Below are positions 17,602 to 25,750 of a stretch of 30,110 nucleotides of DNA, in pieces. The notes under the pieces were generated by a model that ran no database searches, was not told where the DNA came from, and worked only from the letters and a program-made list of their open reading frames with translations. Numbering within the stretch: position 1 is the first letter of the stretch; each line of letters begins with the position of its first letter. The stretch is from Saprospiraceae bacterium. Lineage in GTDB: Bacteria; Bacteroidota; Bacteroidia; Chitinophagales; Saprospiraceae. The translations under genes and the position numbers were made by a program. The stretch covers positions 1 through 30,110 of the forward strand of contig JADJVN010000025.1 of NCBI GenBank assembly GCA_016710585.1, written 5' to 3'.

Positions 17602-19729
17602 TCTCAATACTGTGTGTCTTTTAAATCAATCTGGGATTGATCTGGGCAAAATAGTTGAATACGTAATTCAAACAGAAAGTAATAATGAAATATTAATTTA
17701 CAATAAACAAACTGGTTTTAATCCAATTAACCTAAATCCAAATCATGGATTCTTGCAAAATTTTATTGATGTAGAGACACTTGTGTTTTCTAAAAATAAA
17801 TTTATAGTTAATGGTGATACTACATGTGGCTTATATTTAGTAGATAATACATTAAAAGATATTAAAGGCTGGAAGTTATTTAAGATTCTTCCTTATTGTT
17901 CCAAAGATTTTGATGAGAATAAAATAGTTCTTATATTTCAAGATTCTAAAGGCAAACTTGATACTGTGATAATAACGTCAAATTGCGGTTCGCTCACCGA
18001 TAGCAATCCATTTACATCAAAAACATGCCCAAATCTTGCTAAAGACTTTGTATTAGATGATGGTAGATTAGGAACTTTGACTGAAGAGCAAAGACAAGAT
18101 TTAATCGATGCCAAAATAATAAGAGATACAATTGATATCAAAAATGTTCAAGGTATAGTTGCACTAGATCCAGGATTTGGTTTAGGCACTGAACAAAACA
18201 CACAGCATAGCACTCCTTACGTACTTTGGTCACAAACTTTTCATTCTTCATATAAAGATACTTATACATTCTCGTTTAGATTAGTTCAAGAAGGTATACT
18301 AGAACGTCGGAAGAATCCTTTGGATCCAAATTCCGAACTCCTATATTCAAATAGGCAACAGATCGTTGAGAAATTGGATCCAATGAGCTTAATGAAAGAG
18401 TCAAAATCCTTGATAAGGATTTGTCTCGAAAATCTTAAAGGGGATACTGTACTGAATAAATATTATCGTGTGCCCTCAGGTTTTCAAGATAAATTTTCAT
18501 TGCCCATTTCAGTTGACTCTATTTCGTTTTATCGGATCTCCATTGTTTTATTGATTCCTGAAACCTATAATTTTAAAAAATATATTGTTCGAAAAAATAA
18601 TCACAAATATCCAAGTTATGATAAACTTGCCATAATCAATTGGGCATTGAGTGATATTGTAATTAGCAAATCAGATTGCAATGCTTGCTGTCCTTTTATC
18701 CCTGGTGACTATGAGTATCAATTCAATTGTGAGGAACAAGATGCTTCTATTCAAGCTAACAATGAATCTTATTTAATTCAAAATTATTCAAATTATCTGC
18801 GCGATAGTTTGACACGTGCCATGATAGCACATTGCAGTAAAGTTAAAGATAAGTTAGATGTAGTCTATCAGGATAAATTATATGCAGTTACCTTGTATTA
18901 TTATGATCAAGTTGGAAATCTAATTAAAACCATACCACCGAAAGGGGTACATCCACTTAGTAAAACAGAGGCTCTTGCCGTGAATAATGCAAGAATAAAT
19001 GGAGGGAATAATATAGTCCCTTTCCATAAAATGGCAAGTACCTATCTTTACAATAGTTTAAATCAACTAATAGAATCAAATAGCCCTGATGCAAATAAGC
19101 AAATAAATTATTATGATCCATTGGGGAGAGTATGGCTTAGTCAAAAGGCAAAGCAAAGGCAATATGATGAATACAGCTACTTGATTTATGATGCACTGAA
19201 TCGTGTCTCAGAAACAGGTGTAGTGAAGCTGAGTCCAACTCTTAAGGTGCAATTGATACAAAGTCCACTTGCTGGATTCAATAGTCGAAATGTCAAATTA
19301 GCCAATCTTCCTAACAAAAAAGAAGTTGTGACTACCTACTATGATTCTTACCCTTATTTCATTCAAGATAGCTTAAGTCAATATGTAGATCGACATTTGT
19401 TGCATTCCAATAGTAGAGGAAGAGTTAGTTCCATAGTTTATAGAGAGACAAATACTTCTCCTCACTATGACAATGCCACTCATTATGTCTATGATATTCA
19501 TGGATATGTGGCACATCTCATACAAGATCATAGCAGTAGAGGGTCTGCCCACAGATTTAAAACGGTAAGTTATGATTATGACTTGATCAGTGCAAAAGTT
19601 AATCAAGTGAGCTATCAAGAAGGGCAATGGGATGCATTCTATCATCGATATCAATATGATGCTGACAACAGATTATCTAAGGTGATGACGTCTTTGGATG
19701 GCCGCTCTTGGAAACAGGATGTAGGATAA
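17561..19729 (+). CDS. RHS-locus protein 2, fragment 3: repeat-rich central region
   Basis: This continues from LNGISCFDLKNCPNLNTVC. It includes CNACCPFIPGDYEYQFNC (near 18680), then a run of RHS/YD elements from about 18890: AVTLYYYDQVGNLIKTIPPKGVHPL, YLYNSLNQLIESNSPDANKQINYYDPLGRVWLSQ, YLIYDALNRVSETGVV, and later THYVYDIHGYVAHLIQ and YQYDADNRLSKVMTS. YYYDQVGNL..T.PP.GV is the Bacteroidota RHS signature. It ends at WKQDVG*. Removing one G at 19723-19725 gives DVDKYYKHGPLAREN in the next frame, again a family motif. The repeats form the spiralling cage that encloses the C-terminal domain. Confidence 0.94.
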   Translation, partial: LNGISCFDLKNCPNLNTVCLLNQSGIDLGKIVEYVIQTESNNEILIYNKQTGFNPINLNPNHGFLQNFIDVETLVFSKNKFIVNGDTTCGLYLVDNTLKDIKGWKLFKILPYCSKDFDENKIVLIFQDSKGKLDTVIITSNCGSLTDSNPFTSKTCPNLAKDFVLDDGRLGTLTEEQRQDLIDAKIIRDTIDIKNVQGIVALDPGFGLGTEQNTQHSTPYVLWSQTFHSSYKDTYTFSFRLVQEGILERRKNPLDPNSELLYSNRQQIVEKLDPMSLMKESKSLIRICLENLKGDTVLNKYYRVPSGFQDKFSLPISVDSISFYRISIVLLIPETYNFKKYIVRKNNHKYPSYDKLAIINWALSDIVISKSDCNACCPFIPGDYEYQFNCEEQDASIQANNESYLIQNYSNYLRDSLTRAMIAHCSKVKDKLDVVYQDKLYAVTLYYYDQVGNLIKTIPPKGVHPLSKTEALAVNNARINGGNNIVPFHKMASTYLYNSLNQLIESNSPDANKQINYYDPLGRVWLSQKAKQRQYDEYSYLIYDALNRVSETGVVKLSPTLKVQLIQSPLAGFNSRNVKLANLPNKKEVVTTYYDSYPYFIQDSLSQYVDRHLLHSNSRGRVSSIVYRETNTSPHYDNATHYVYDIHGYVAHLIQDHSSRGSAHRFKTVSYDYDLISAKVNQVSYQEGQWDAFYHRYQYDADNRLSKVMTSLDGRSWKQDVG

Positions 19730-20095
19730 GTATTATAAACACGGTCCACTAGCGCGAGAAAATATTGGCGATCGCGACAGTATAGTTCAGATGAGAGAAT
19801 ACGCCTATACTCTGCAAGGCTGGCTCAAAGGGATCAACCTCAGAGATACAAGCAATCAACTTCGCACAGTGGGTCAATCAATATCCTACTACTCCCGCGA
19901 TTATATTCCGATTCGAACTATCACTAATCCACTCCAACTAAATACAGCGCCGTCTGATGCCCTTTATAACGGTAATATTGCAGGAATTACTTATCTAAAT
20001 AAAGGACTAAGGTTTTTTGATGCTAATCTCAATGCTGTAAGTCGATATCGATATCAATATGATCAACTCCAGAGGCTTAAGACTGCAAGCCTCAA
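19725..20095 (+). CDS. RHS-locus protein 2, fragment 4
   Basis: Frame 3 reads DKYYKHGPLARENIGD, then MREYAYTLQGWLKGINL (YTLQGWLKGIN is a hallmark of Bacteroidota RHS proteins), YNGNIAGITYLNKG and YRYQYDQLQRLKTASLNT. The frame should switch at about 20095, where the next frame gives YYQDAAYAMSLSYDPNGNI. The open frame nominally runs on to 20252, but that tail is out of phase. Confidence 0.88.
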
Positions 20096-20399
20096 TACTA
20101 TCAAGATGCTGCTTATGCTATGTCCTTATCATACGATCCCAATGGGAATATCTTACAGCTCAATCGCAACGCTGCATTCAAAAATGGAAGTTATGGCATG
20201 GACAGCCTCAACTATCATTATGGTGACAATAATAATAAGCTCAATTATGTAAGTGATGCTGTATCTTCTAAGCGCTATTCGATAGATATAGATGATCAGT
20301 CACAGAATAATTATCAATACGATCTAGATGGAAATCTCTCAAAAGATATAGCAGAGCAAATCCAATATATTAACTGGTATGCTAATGGCAAGATAAAAT
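20096..20399 (+). CDS. RHS-locus protein 2, fragment 5
   Basis: YYQDAAYAMSLSYDPNGNILQLNRNA followed by MDSLNYHYGDNNNKLNYVSDAV, YQYDLDGNLSKDIAEQIQ and INWYANGKIKS: three typical RHS repeats. The frame nominally stays open to 20512, but after about 20400 the family motifs continue in the next frame (NYEDNGATIRYHYDAMGRR). Confidence 0.88.
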
Positions 20400-20696
20400 C
20401 AATTACGAAGACAATGGTGCTACGATTCGTTATCATTATGATGCAATGGGAAGAAGGATCCAGAAATCCTATTACACTGATTCTGACAGCACTAACACCT
20501 TCTATGTACTAGATGCCTCAGGCAATCCAATGTCAATATACAGTAAACAAAATAATACATTTACTTGGGACCAAAGCCGATCTATGGCGCACAGAGAATA
20601 GGAGTATTTGAAGCAGACGCTGCGAATACACTTTCTCAATTCCAATCGAAGAAAAGTATGAGCTTATAGATCATCTTGGCAATATTCTAGGCATTA
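20400..20696 (+). CDS. RHS-locus protein 2, heavily frame-broken stretch before the core
   Basis: Coding survives in three successive frames: NYEDNGATIRYHYDAMGRRIQK (20401-), TNTFYVLDASGNPMSIYSK, then IYGAQRIGVFEADAANTL from about 20583, then KYELIDHLGNILGI from about 20654. These are the conserved 'YDA.G.RI.K', 'YG..R.G.F' and 'KYEL.DHLGN' motifs in their correct order, so at least three single-base errors lie within 300 bases. Confidence 0.75.
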
Positions 20697-21383
20697 GTTT
20701 CAGGGTCTAAACCCCATGGCATTGTCGCAGCAACTGACTACTATGCTTTTGGTATGGAAATGACAGGAAGGACATTTTCTGATACTAAATATCGCTACGG
20801 GTTTCAAGGAATGGAAATGGATAATGAAATCAAAGGAAAAGGTTACGAATATAATACAGAGTTTAGGCAATATGATCCAAGATTGGGCAGATGGACGGCT
20901 GTTGACCCTCTTACAATTAATTTTATAGAAGAAAGCCCTTATGTTTTTGGTGGTGATAATCCATTAATTTTTGTTGATCCAGATGGTTTGAAAGTTACAT
21001 TAACTCCTGAATTTCTAAAAATTAAGGAATATTCAGATATACATCAAAATCTATTAAATAAAAGTGGTACATATAAAGAACTTTATTCCAACATGAATAA
21101 TGACAAAAGCATGAATTTGTCAATTAAAGTTGGGAAGATAGATAATAATAAAGATAATAAAGCAGGAGTAACCACTTTTAGTAAGAATAAAGTTACAATT
21201 ACACTTGAAAAAAGCACACTTGAAAAGAAAACGCTTAAGGGCAATCATACCACATATATAGAAGAACCTTCTGAAATTTTCTTATTAACAAACTTCGTGC
21301 ATGAATTTATACATGCTAAAACAGGGAAAGGCAATCAAAATGAAAAGGTGAATTTATTGATAAAATGGAAATGTTGTAAATGA
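20697..21383 (+). CDS. RHS-locus protein 2, RHS-associated core and start of C-terminal HExxH domain
   Basis: From about 20697 the frame reads VSGSKPHGIVAATDYYAFGMEMTGRTFS, the 'YYPFGM.M.GRT' motif. It continues with YRYGFQGMEMDNEIKGKGYEYNTEFRQYDPRLGRWTAVDPL and SPYVFGGDNPLIFVDPDGL. This is the RHS repeat-associated core, ending near 20990. A variable C-terminal domain follows with KVTLTPEFLKIKEYSDIHQN, beta strands (MNLSIKVGKID, KVTITLEKS) and HEFIH at 21300-21314, an HExxH zinc-metallopeptidase motif. The stop at 21381-21383 is produced by a frame break. Such C-terminal domains are usually the effector part of polymorphic RHS toxins. Peptidase activity is an inference from the motif. Confidence 0.93.
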   Translation, partial: VSGSKPHGIVAATDYYAFGMEMTGRTFSDTKYRYGFQGMEMDNEIKGKGYEYNTEFRQYDPRLGRWTAVDPLTINFIEESPYVFGGDNPLIFVDPDGLKVTLTPEFLKIKEYSDIHQNLLNKSGTYKELYSNMNNDKSMNLSIKVGKIDNNKDNKAGVTTFSKNKVTITLEKSTLEKKTLKGNHTTYIEEPSEIFLLTNFVHEFIHAKTGKGNQNEKVNLLIKWKCCK

Positions 21384-21639
21384 TCATGAACATTTTATAG
21401 CTGAAAGAAATTTATTTAAAAGGATATTAACGGATTACTTAGGTGATGAAATTTCGAAGAAGATATAGATATACTAACTTTTAAGTCATCCAGAAAATAC
21501 TAAATTATATAAAGAATTTATACATAATAAATCTCACCAAAATGAAAGATCTGAAGATGATCAAAAAATGATATTTAATAAAAGACTTGCAGAATTAGAA
21601 TCAAAGTTAACTAAAAAAGAAGAACGTAATATTCAATAG
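21364..21639 (+). CDS. RHS-locus protein 2, C-terminal tail of the HExxH domain (frame-broken)
   Basis: In the next frame the domain continues: NGNVVNDHEHFIAERNLFKRILTDYLGDE (21364-21450), then FEEDIDILTF in another frame, then LLSHPENTKLYKEF and RLAELESKLTKKEERNIQ back in the first, with a stop at 21637-21639. DHEHF, about 24 residues after HEFIH, offers His/Glu as a possible third zinc ligand. This would be the true end of the RHS protein. At least two more indels must be repaired. Confidence 0.65.
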
Positions 21640-21731
21640 TTGACCATATGCTTGGCATAGGATATTCCTACGTCGAAGTGACATTATGGCTTTGCCATGA
21701 ATGAAGTTTGATAAAAAATAGACATCCAATC

Positions 21732-22067
21732 TCATCCCTTCAACCACCCCGTAATACTCATTCGCGCTTTATTAGTCAACAAAACTTCGTGTTCCAATTC
21801 ATTGCTTTGAAAGAAAACGGTCTTGCCACTATTGGGAGATATGTTGATCTTCTTATTGCTGAAATGAATACATAATTCACCACCATCTGCTGCCACCCAA
21901 TCCAAGTTCAAATAAAAAATCATGGAATATTTTCTAGAATCATTGTGACGAAATTGATCCAGATGTTTTATATAAAAACTTCCTTTTTCATATAGCGTAT
22001 AATGAAATTCATAACTCTTAATGCCAGTATAATAGTTTGTATTAAGGTATAACACAAAGTCATCCAT
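21732..22067 (-). CDS. SM-20/prolyl-4-hydroxylase-like 2OG-Fe(II) oxygenase, catalytic C-terminal part
   Basis: This 111-residue piece has the full metal and cosubstrate set of the 2-oxoglutarate/Fe(II) superfamily: H35-x-D37 in FYIKHLDQF, distal H93 in ELEHEV and R102 in ARMSITGW, which would bind the 2OG carboxylate. The GGEL turn is at 62-65. The family hydroxylates protein side chains (SM-20/EGLN/PKHD type); the substrate here is unknown. It joins the N-terminal piece if the T run near 22085 gains one base, giving IHFFDLMDDFVLYLN. It is convergent with the RHS operon, ending 93 bases from it. Its 3' end is duplicated at 7937-8053. Confidence 0.9.
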   Translation of the reverse strand: MDDFVLYLNTNYYTGIKSYEFHYTLYEKGSFYIKHLDQFRHNDSRKYSMIFYLNLDWVAADGGELCIHFSNKKINISPNSGKTVFFQSNELEHEVLLTNKARMSITGWLKG

Positions 22068-22321
22068 AAGATCGAAAAATGTATTTTCTGAATATTATTA
22101 TTCTTTCGATCGAGCCAATGGATTTTATCTCCTCTTGATAAATTGTTTATTTTTAAAACTGTATGTTCACCAGTTCCAGCCGATTTTAGTTGGCTGTCCC
22201 GATATAGAAATACCAAATTTTCTTTCAGATGAAGTGCTAGTGATTCACTTAAAAAATGTTGCGCTATGCCTATTTTGTTTTCTATAAAACTATCAATCAG
22301 GGTATCAAATATTACATGCAT
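21968..22321 (-). CDS. 2OG-Fe(II) oxygenase, N-terminal part (frameshifted from its catalytic half)
   Basis: Translation MHVIFDTLIDSFIENKIGIAQHFLSE… is followed by LKSAGTGEHTVLKINNLSRGDKIHWLD at residues ~46-72. AG.G….N…RGD.I.WLD is the conserved N-terminal motif of bacterial SM-20-like oxygenases. Only residues 1 to about 83 are in the correct frame; the rest (ILWMTLCYTL…) is a shadow of the catalytic half. The ATG at 22321 is the natural start, and the intact protein would be about 195 aa, a normal length. An imperfect minus-strand -7 box (TATCTTTA, 22350-22357) lies ~30 bases upstream. Confidence 0.85.
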   Translation of the reverse strand: MHVIFDTLIDSFIENKIGIAQHFLSESLALHLKENLVFLYRDSQLKSAGTGEHTVLKINNLSRGDKIHWLDRKNNNIQKIHFSILWMTLCYTLIQTIILALRVMNFIIRYMKKEVFI

Positions 22322-23064
22322 TTCTAGTGTTGTTTTTATAATTTGTTTAAAGATACAACATTATATTTTAATGCGATTGACAATAGAATTGGCACTGTGA
22401 ATAATCCAGTTTTAACCGCTTGTTTGCCCCATTTTTTGAGAAAATTGGTTAAATTTAGTAATTTAATTTGCCTATTTGGTATTAAATTTAGCTAATTTGG
22501 ATTAATTATTAATAATTATAGATTTTGTTTAGATGAGATCTTAAATTTTGATCTTTTGAACTCCACAAAAAGATTAGAGTATTTTTAGATAAAACCCTAT
22601 TTTTTTTCATTTTGTGGCAAAATACCTTTTGGCCTTACAAAGACAGTATGAATTGGTATTTGTATTTATAGTTTAAATCGTAATACACCTCTTTTTCCAG
22701 ATTTTTTTGAGTGGAATCCTGTGATTATTTTATTTATTTCAAAGGATTGCCAATTTGAATTTGAGTTCAGAATGATCTTGTTTTGAATTTCTAATTCATA
22801 AAACAGTAATATTATTTCCATTCAAAAATTTCTATTGTATCGTCAAGTTTAAATATTTATTATATGGAATGGAATGCAAATTTAAATTTTTTTAGAAATC
22901 CACATCTGGATTTATGTAAAGGCTATTATCGATTTGCTTTTAAAAAAATTTTGTTTACTATTAATTTTTTGAGTCATTATTTTTTGAAGAAAAAATATGT
23001 ATTTAAATTTTCTGCTCAAATGATTCAGAGTAATTATCATTTTTCTGACAATTATACAAGAGCT
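22322..23064. other. AT-rich divergent intergenic region
   Basis: About 740 bases lie between the divergent oxygenase and the giant surface gene. No coding stretch is recognised. A frame open from 22864 leads into the surface protein, but its extra 67 residues are lysine/phenylalanine-rich and precede a proper signal peptide, so it is judged non-coding leader. Promoters for both flanking genes should lie here. Confidence 0.6.
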
Positions 23065-23328
23065 ATGTCAAGAACCAAATTCTTGCTAGTCATCATGTTG
23101 ATTGCTTTTTTTTCTCAAGACAATTTGCAAGCACAAGTTTCTGGATATGTTTTCAGAGATTTTAATGCAAATGGAGTAAAAGATAATACCACATCATACA
23201 ACGAACCTTTCGTTGCCAATGTCACAATTACTGCGTTTGACTCAACTGGTGCTGCAGTGGGATCTATGCTGACCAATTCTAGTGGGGCCTATAATTTCAC
23301 AGGATTGAATCTGCCTTTAGAAGATTGA
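23065..23328 (+). CDS. Giant SdrD_B/DUF11 surface protein, 5' fragment with signal peptide
   Basis: The start at 23065 is chosen over 22864 because MSRTKFLLVIMLIAFFSQDNLQAQ is a classic signal peptide. After it, VSGYVFRDFNANGVKDN (near residue 25) begins an SdrD_B-like domain whose DFNANGVKD loop is EF-hand-like. NSSGAYNFTGLNLP is the domain's 'G.Y.F..L.PG' motif. The frame stops at LPLED*. The next frame continues EFSAHDSTDYPAAFGSG from 23327, so the gene does not end here. Confidence 0.9.
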   Translation: MSRTKFLLVIMLIAFFSQDNLQAQVSGYVFRDFNANGVKDNTTSYNEPFVANVTITAFDSTGAAVGSMLTNSSGAYNFTGLNLPLED

Positions 23329-23691
23329 GTTTTCAGCTCATGATTCTACAGATTATCCAGCGGCATTTGGTTCTGGTAATAATTCCAATGTTCAGTTTTA
23401 TACTGCTGCAACAACAAGTGCAAATTTTGGAATAAATTATCCTGGGAATTATTGTCAAGCATCACCTGATCTGGCAACAAATATTTTTTATAACGGATTG
23501 TCTTCAGCGAATGCATCCAATGCAGGTATCCAATTTGATTATGCAAATGTTGGCATTCCAATAGCATTAGGAGGCAGTGCTCCAAATCCAGATCTTGTTG
23601 CGCGATTTAGCCAGATTGGTTCAGTCTGGGGGAATACTTATCAGCGATCACAGAAAGAGTATTTTACACTGCGTTTACCAAGCGACATTCA
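23327..23691 (+). CDS. Giant SdrD_B/DUF11 surface protein, second fragment
   Basis: From 23327 the open frame reads EFSAHDSTDYPAAFGSGNNS, NYCQASPDLATNIFYNG and then VARFSQIGSVWGNTYQRSQKEYFTLRL. This 'PDL.T..F..G…IG.VWG..Y.R…' layout is known from large SdrD_B/DUF11 proteins and leads into a beta-propeller-like module. The only Met-initiated open part is 23498-23707. Near 23692 the frame switches to GFGPLNEGGVYVANI. Confidence 0.82.
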
Positions 23692-24783
23692 GGTTTTGGA
23701 CCTTTGAATGAAGGTGGAGTTTATGTTGCAAATATTACTAACCCAGCATCTCCAGTGCTCACATCTTTTAATTTGCAAGGTGTAATACCAACTAATGGTG
23801 GACCTGCCATAGATCTTGGAACTGTACAAAGAACTGGAGGACCAAACTATGAGTTAGGAGCAACCAACGCACCAAATATAGATTTTGATGCATTTGACAA
23901 AGTAGGTAAAACATCTTTTGGAGATGCAGAAATCAGTGAAGATGGAAAAACTTTATGGATTGCAAATTTATTTCAAACCGCTTTAATTTCAGTTGATGTG
24001 AGTGGCGCGACATTGCCTGGTGCAGTGAATCAATACATATTGACAGGATTGCCATCTTGTACTAATGGTGTTTTTAGAATTTTTGGAATAAAAAGTTATA
24101 AAGGTGCTTTATATGTAGGCGGAGTTTGTACTGGAGAAAATGGCGGCGTTTTATTTAGTACTGATCAAACAGCTTTTGTGTTGAAATATGATCCGACAAA
24201 TATTGCTGGAGGTTATACAATAGCTTTGACTTTTCCTTTAAATTATACAAGAGAGTCTGTAGGAGGAAATGGTGGTGCAAGATGGAAGCCATGGTCAAGT
24301 GTATGGAATCCAAATTTTCTTTTTCAAAATTTTAAATACCCAGAACCTATTTTAGCTAATATAGAATTCGCTCCAAACGATGATATGATATTAACTTTTC
24401 AAGATCGACATGCTCACATGGTAGGTTATCGAAATTATCCCAGAATTTTGGATTATACTGGAACGGATTTAGAAGAAGGTCTAGCAGCTGGAGATATTGT
24501 GAAGGCATGTTATGTTTCTGGTTCTTATGTTATTGAAGGTGATGCGACTTGTCCGACTAATGATCCTGCGCCTCTTGCAGGTCAAAGTAATGTGGATGGA
24601 CCAAGTAATACTGGAGAATTTTTTTGGGGCGATTATTTTACAAATGATGGGACAAGTGTAGGGCACGAGGAAGTGTCTTTAGGTAGTGCTATAGTCTATC
24701 CCGGTACAGACCAAGTGATAAATGTCACTTATGATCCTATTGGTCCTAATGGTTTTCAAACACAAGGGAGTACAAAGATATAG
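23692..24783 (+). CDS. Giant SdrD_B/DUF11 surface protein, propeller-like N-terminal module
   Basis: Reads GFGPLNEGGVYVANITNP, then KTSFGDAEISEDGKTLWIANLFQTALISVDVSG. This last segment is a typical blade of beta-propeller surface modules (GD.E.SEDG..L…NL....L..VD). IKSYKGALYVGGVCTGENGG and a second long segment rich in aromatic residues (GARWKPWSSVWNPN) follow, then FAPNDDMILTFQDRHAHMVGYRNY. The function is probably ligand binding at the outer tip of the adhesin. The last codons QGSTKI* are an error: removing one G from GGG near 24767 gives QGVQRYSSISGSQING and links to the next fragment. Confidence 0.92.
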   Translation, partial: GFGPLNEGGVYVANITNPASPVLTSFNLQGVIPTNGGPAIDLGTVQRTGGPNYELGATNAPNIDFDAFDKVGKTSFGDAEISEDGKTLWIANLFQTALISVDVSGATLPGAVNQYILTGLPSCTNGVFRIFGIKSYKGALYVGGVCTGENGGVLFSTDQTAFVLKYDPTNIAGGYTIALTFPLNYTRESVGGNGGARWKPWSSVWNPNFLFQNFKYPEPILANIEFAPNDDMILTFQDRHAHMVGYRNYPRILDYTGTDLEEGLAAGDIVKACYVSGSYVIEGDATCPTNDPAPLAGQSNVDGPSNTGEFFWGDYFTNDGTSVGHEEVSLGSAIVYPGTDQVINVTYDPIGPNGFQTQGSTKI

Positions 24784-25750
24784 TAGTATTTCAGGTTCTC
24801 AAATCAATGGATATAGATTGGTTGCAAATAATGGTGTCAACACATTTGGAAAGGCTGCTGGACTTGGTGACCTAGAATTATTGTGTAATCCTGCACCGAT
24901 TGAAATCGGAAATCGTGTATGGTTCGATAGTGATAAAGATGGAATTCAAGATCCAAATGAAAGTGCTATAGCGGGTGTGACTGTTCAATTAATAAAAGAT
25001 GGAAATGTCATAGCTACTGCAGTAACTAATTCATCTGGAAATTATTATTTTAGTAATGCAGCTGGAACTTCAACATCTTCAGCTAGGTACAATATCACTC
25101 AGCTTACTGAAGGAATGACCTATATTGTCCGAATTCCAAATAGCTCTGGAACTAGTCAACAAACGTCATTGACTGATTTAATATTAACTCAAGTTGATGC
25201 TGACAATGGTGTGATAAATACTCTAGCAGATATTAGGGATTCTGATGGTATGAATGCAGGAGTAAATGCAGAAGATACTATAACTACCAATTTGGCAGGT
25301 CAGAATAATCACAATATTGATTTTGGTTTCACAAATGCAGATTTTTTTGATCTAGCGCTTAAAAAGACATTGAGTTCTTCGACACCTGGTCCTTTCAATG
25401 CAGGAGACCAAGTAAGTTTTGATATCAAAATATATAATCAAGGTACAATTGATGCCACAAATGTGAATGTTACAGATTATGTCCCAACAGGATTGACTTT
25501 AGTTAATCCAGGAGTAATCTGGACAGCTGTTTCTGGGGGAAATACCAGCTTGGTCAGTCCTATCGCATCGATTGCAGCAGGAGACAGTGTTGTTCAAACT
25601 ATAACGTTTACAATTAATTCAAATTTTCAAGATACAGCTATAATTAACTGGTCTGAGATTAGTGCAGCTTCTAATGCTTTAGGTCAGCCAGATGTCGATA
25701 GCGATCAGATGGAACCAACTTCAACCAATCTGGAGAGACAAATGATTTGA
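24767..25750 (+). CDS. Giant SdrD_B/DUF11 surface protein: SdrD_B domain and first DUF11 unit
   Basis: From QRYSSISGSQINGYRLVANNG. IEIGNRVWFDSDKDGIQDPNE near 24900 opens a complete SdrD_B domain (DSDKDGIQD metal-binding loop, SGNYYFSN, ending HNIDFGFTN near 25330). The first DUF11 unit starts at 25349 (FFDLALKKTLSS, FDIKIYNQGTIDATN, TDYVPTGLTL, NWSEISAA). The end 'DQMEPTSTNLERQMI*' is two missing bases in what should be DPDGTNFNQSGETNDLN. This places one SdrD_B domain before the stalk and several after it (at the C-terminal part). Confidence 0.92.
   Translation, partial: GVQRYSSISGSQINGYRLVANNGVNTFGKAAGLGDLELLCNPAPIEIGNRVWFDSDKDGIQDPNESAIAGVTVQLIKDGNVIATAVTNSSGNYYFSNAAGTSTSSARYNITQLTEGMTYIVRIPNSSGTSQQTSLTDLILTQVDADNGVINTLADIRDSDGMNAGVNAEDTITTNLAGQNNHNIDFGFTNADFFDLALKKTLSSSTPGPFNAGDQVSFDIKIYNQGTIDATNVNVTDYVPTGLTLVNPGVIWTAVSGGNTSLVSPIASIAAGDSVVQTITFTINSNFQDTAIINWSEISAASNALGQPDVDSDQMEPTSTNLERQMI

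Noticed and set aside
21684..21720. Terminator between the RHS operon and the oxygenase
   Set aside because: The hairpin ATGGC-TTT-GCCAT is only 5 bp and has no T run on the proper side for either gene.
22864..23064. N-terminal extension of the giant surface gene by 67 codons
   Set aside because: The extension is Lys/Phe/Asn-rich and would bury the clear signal peptide that starts at 23065.
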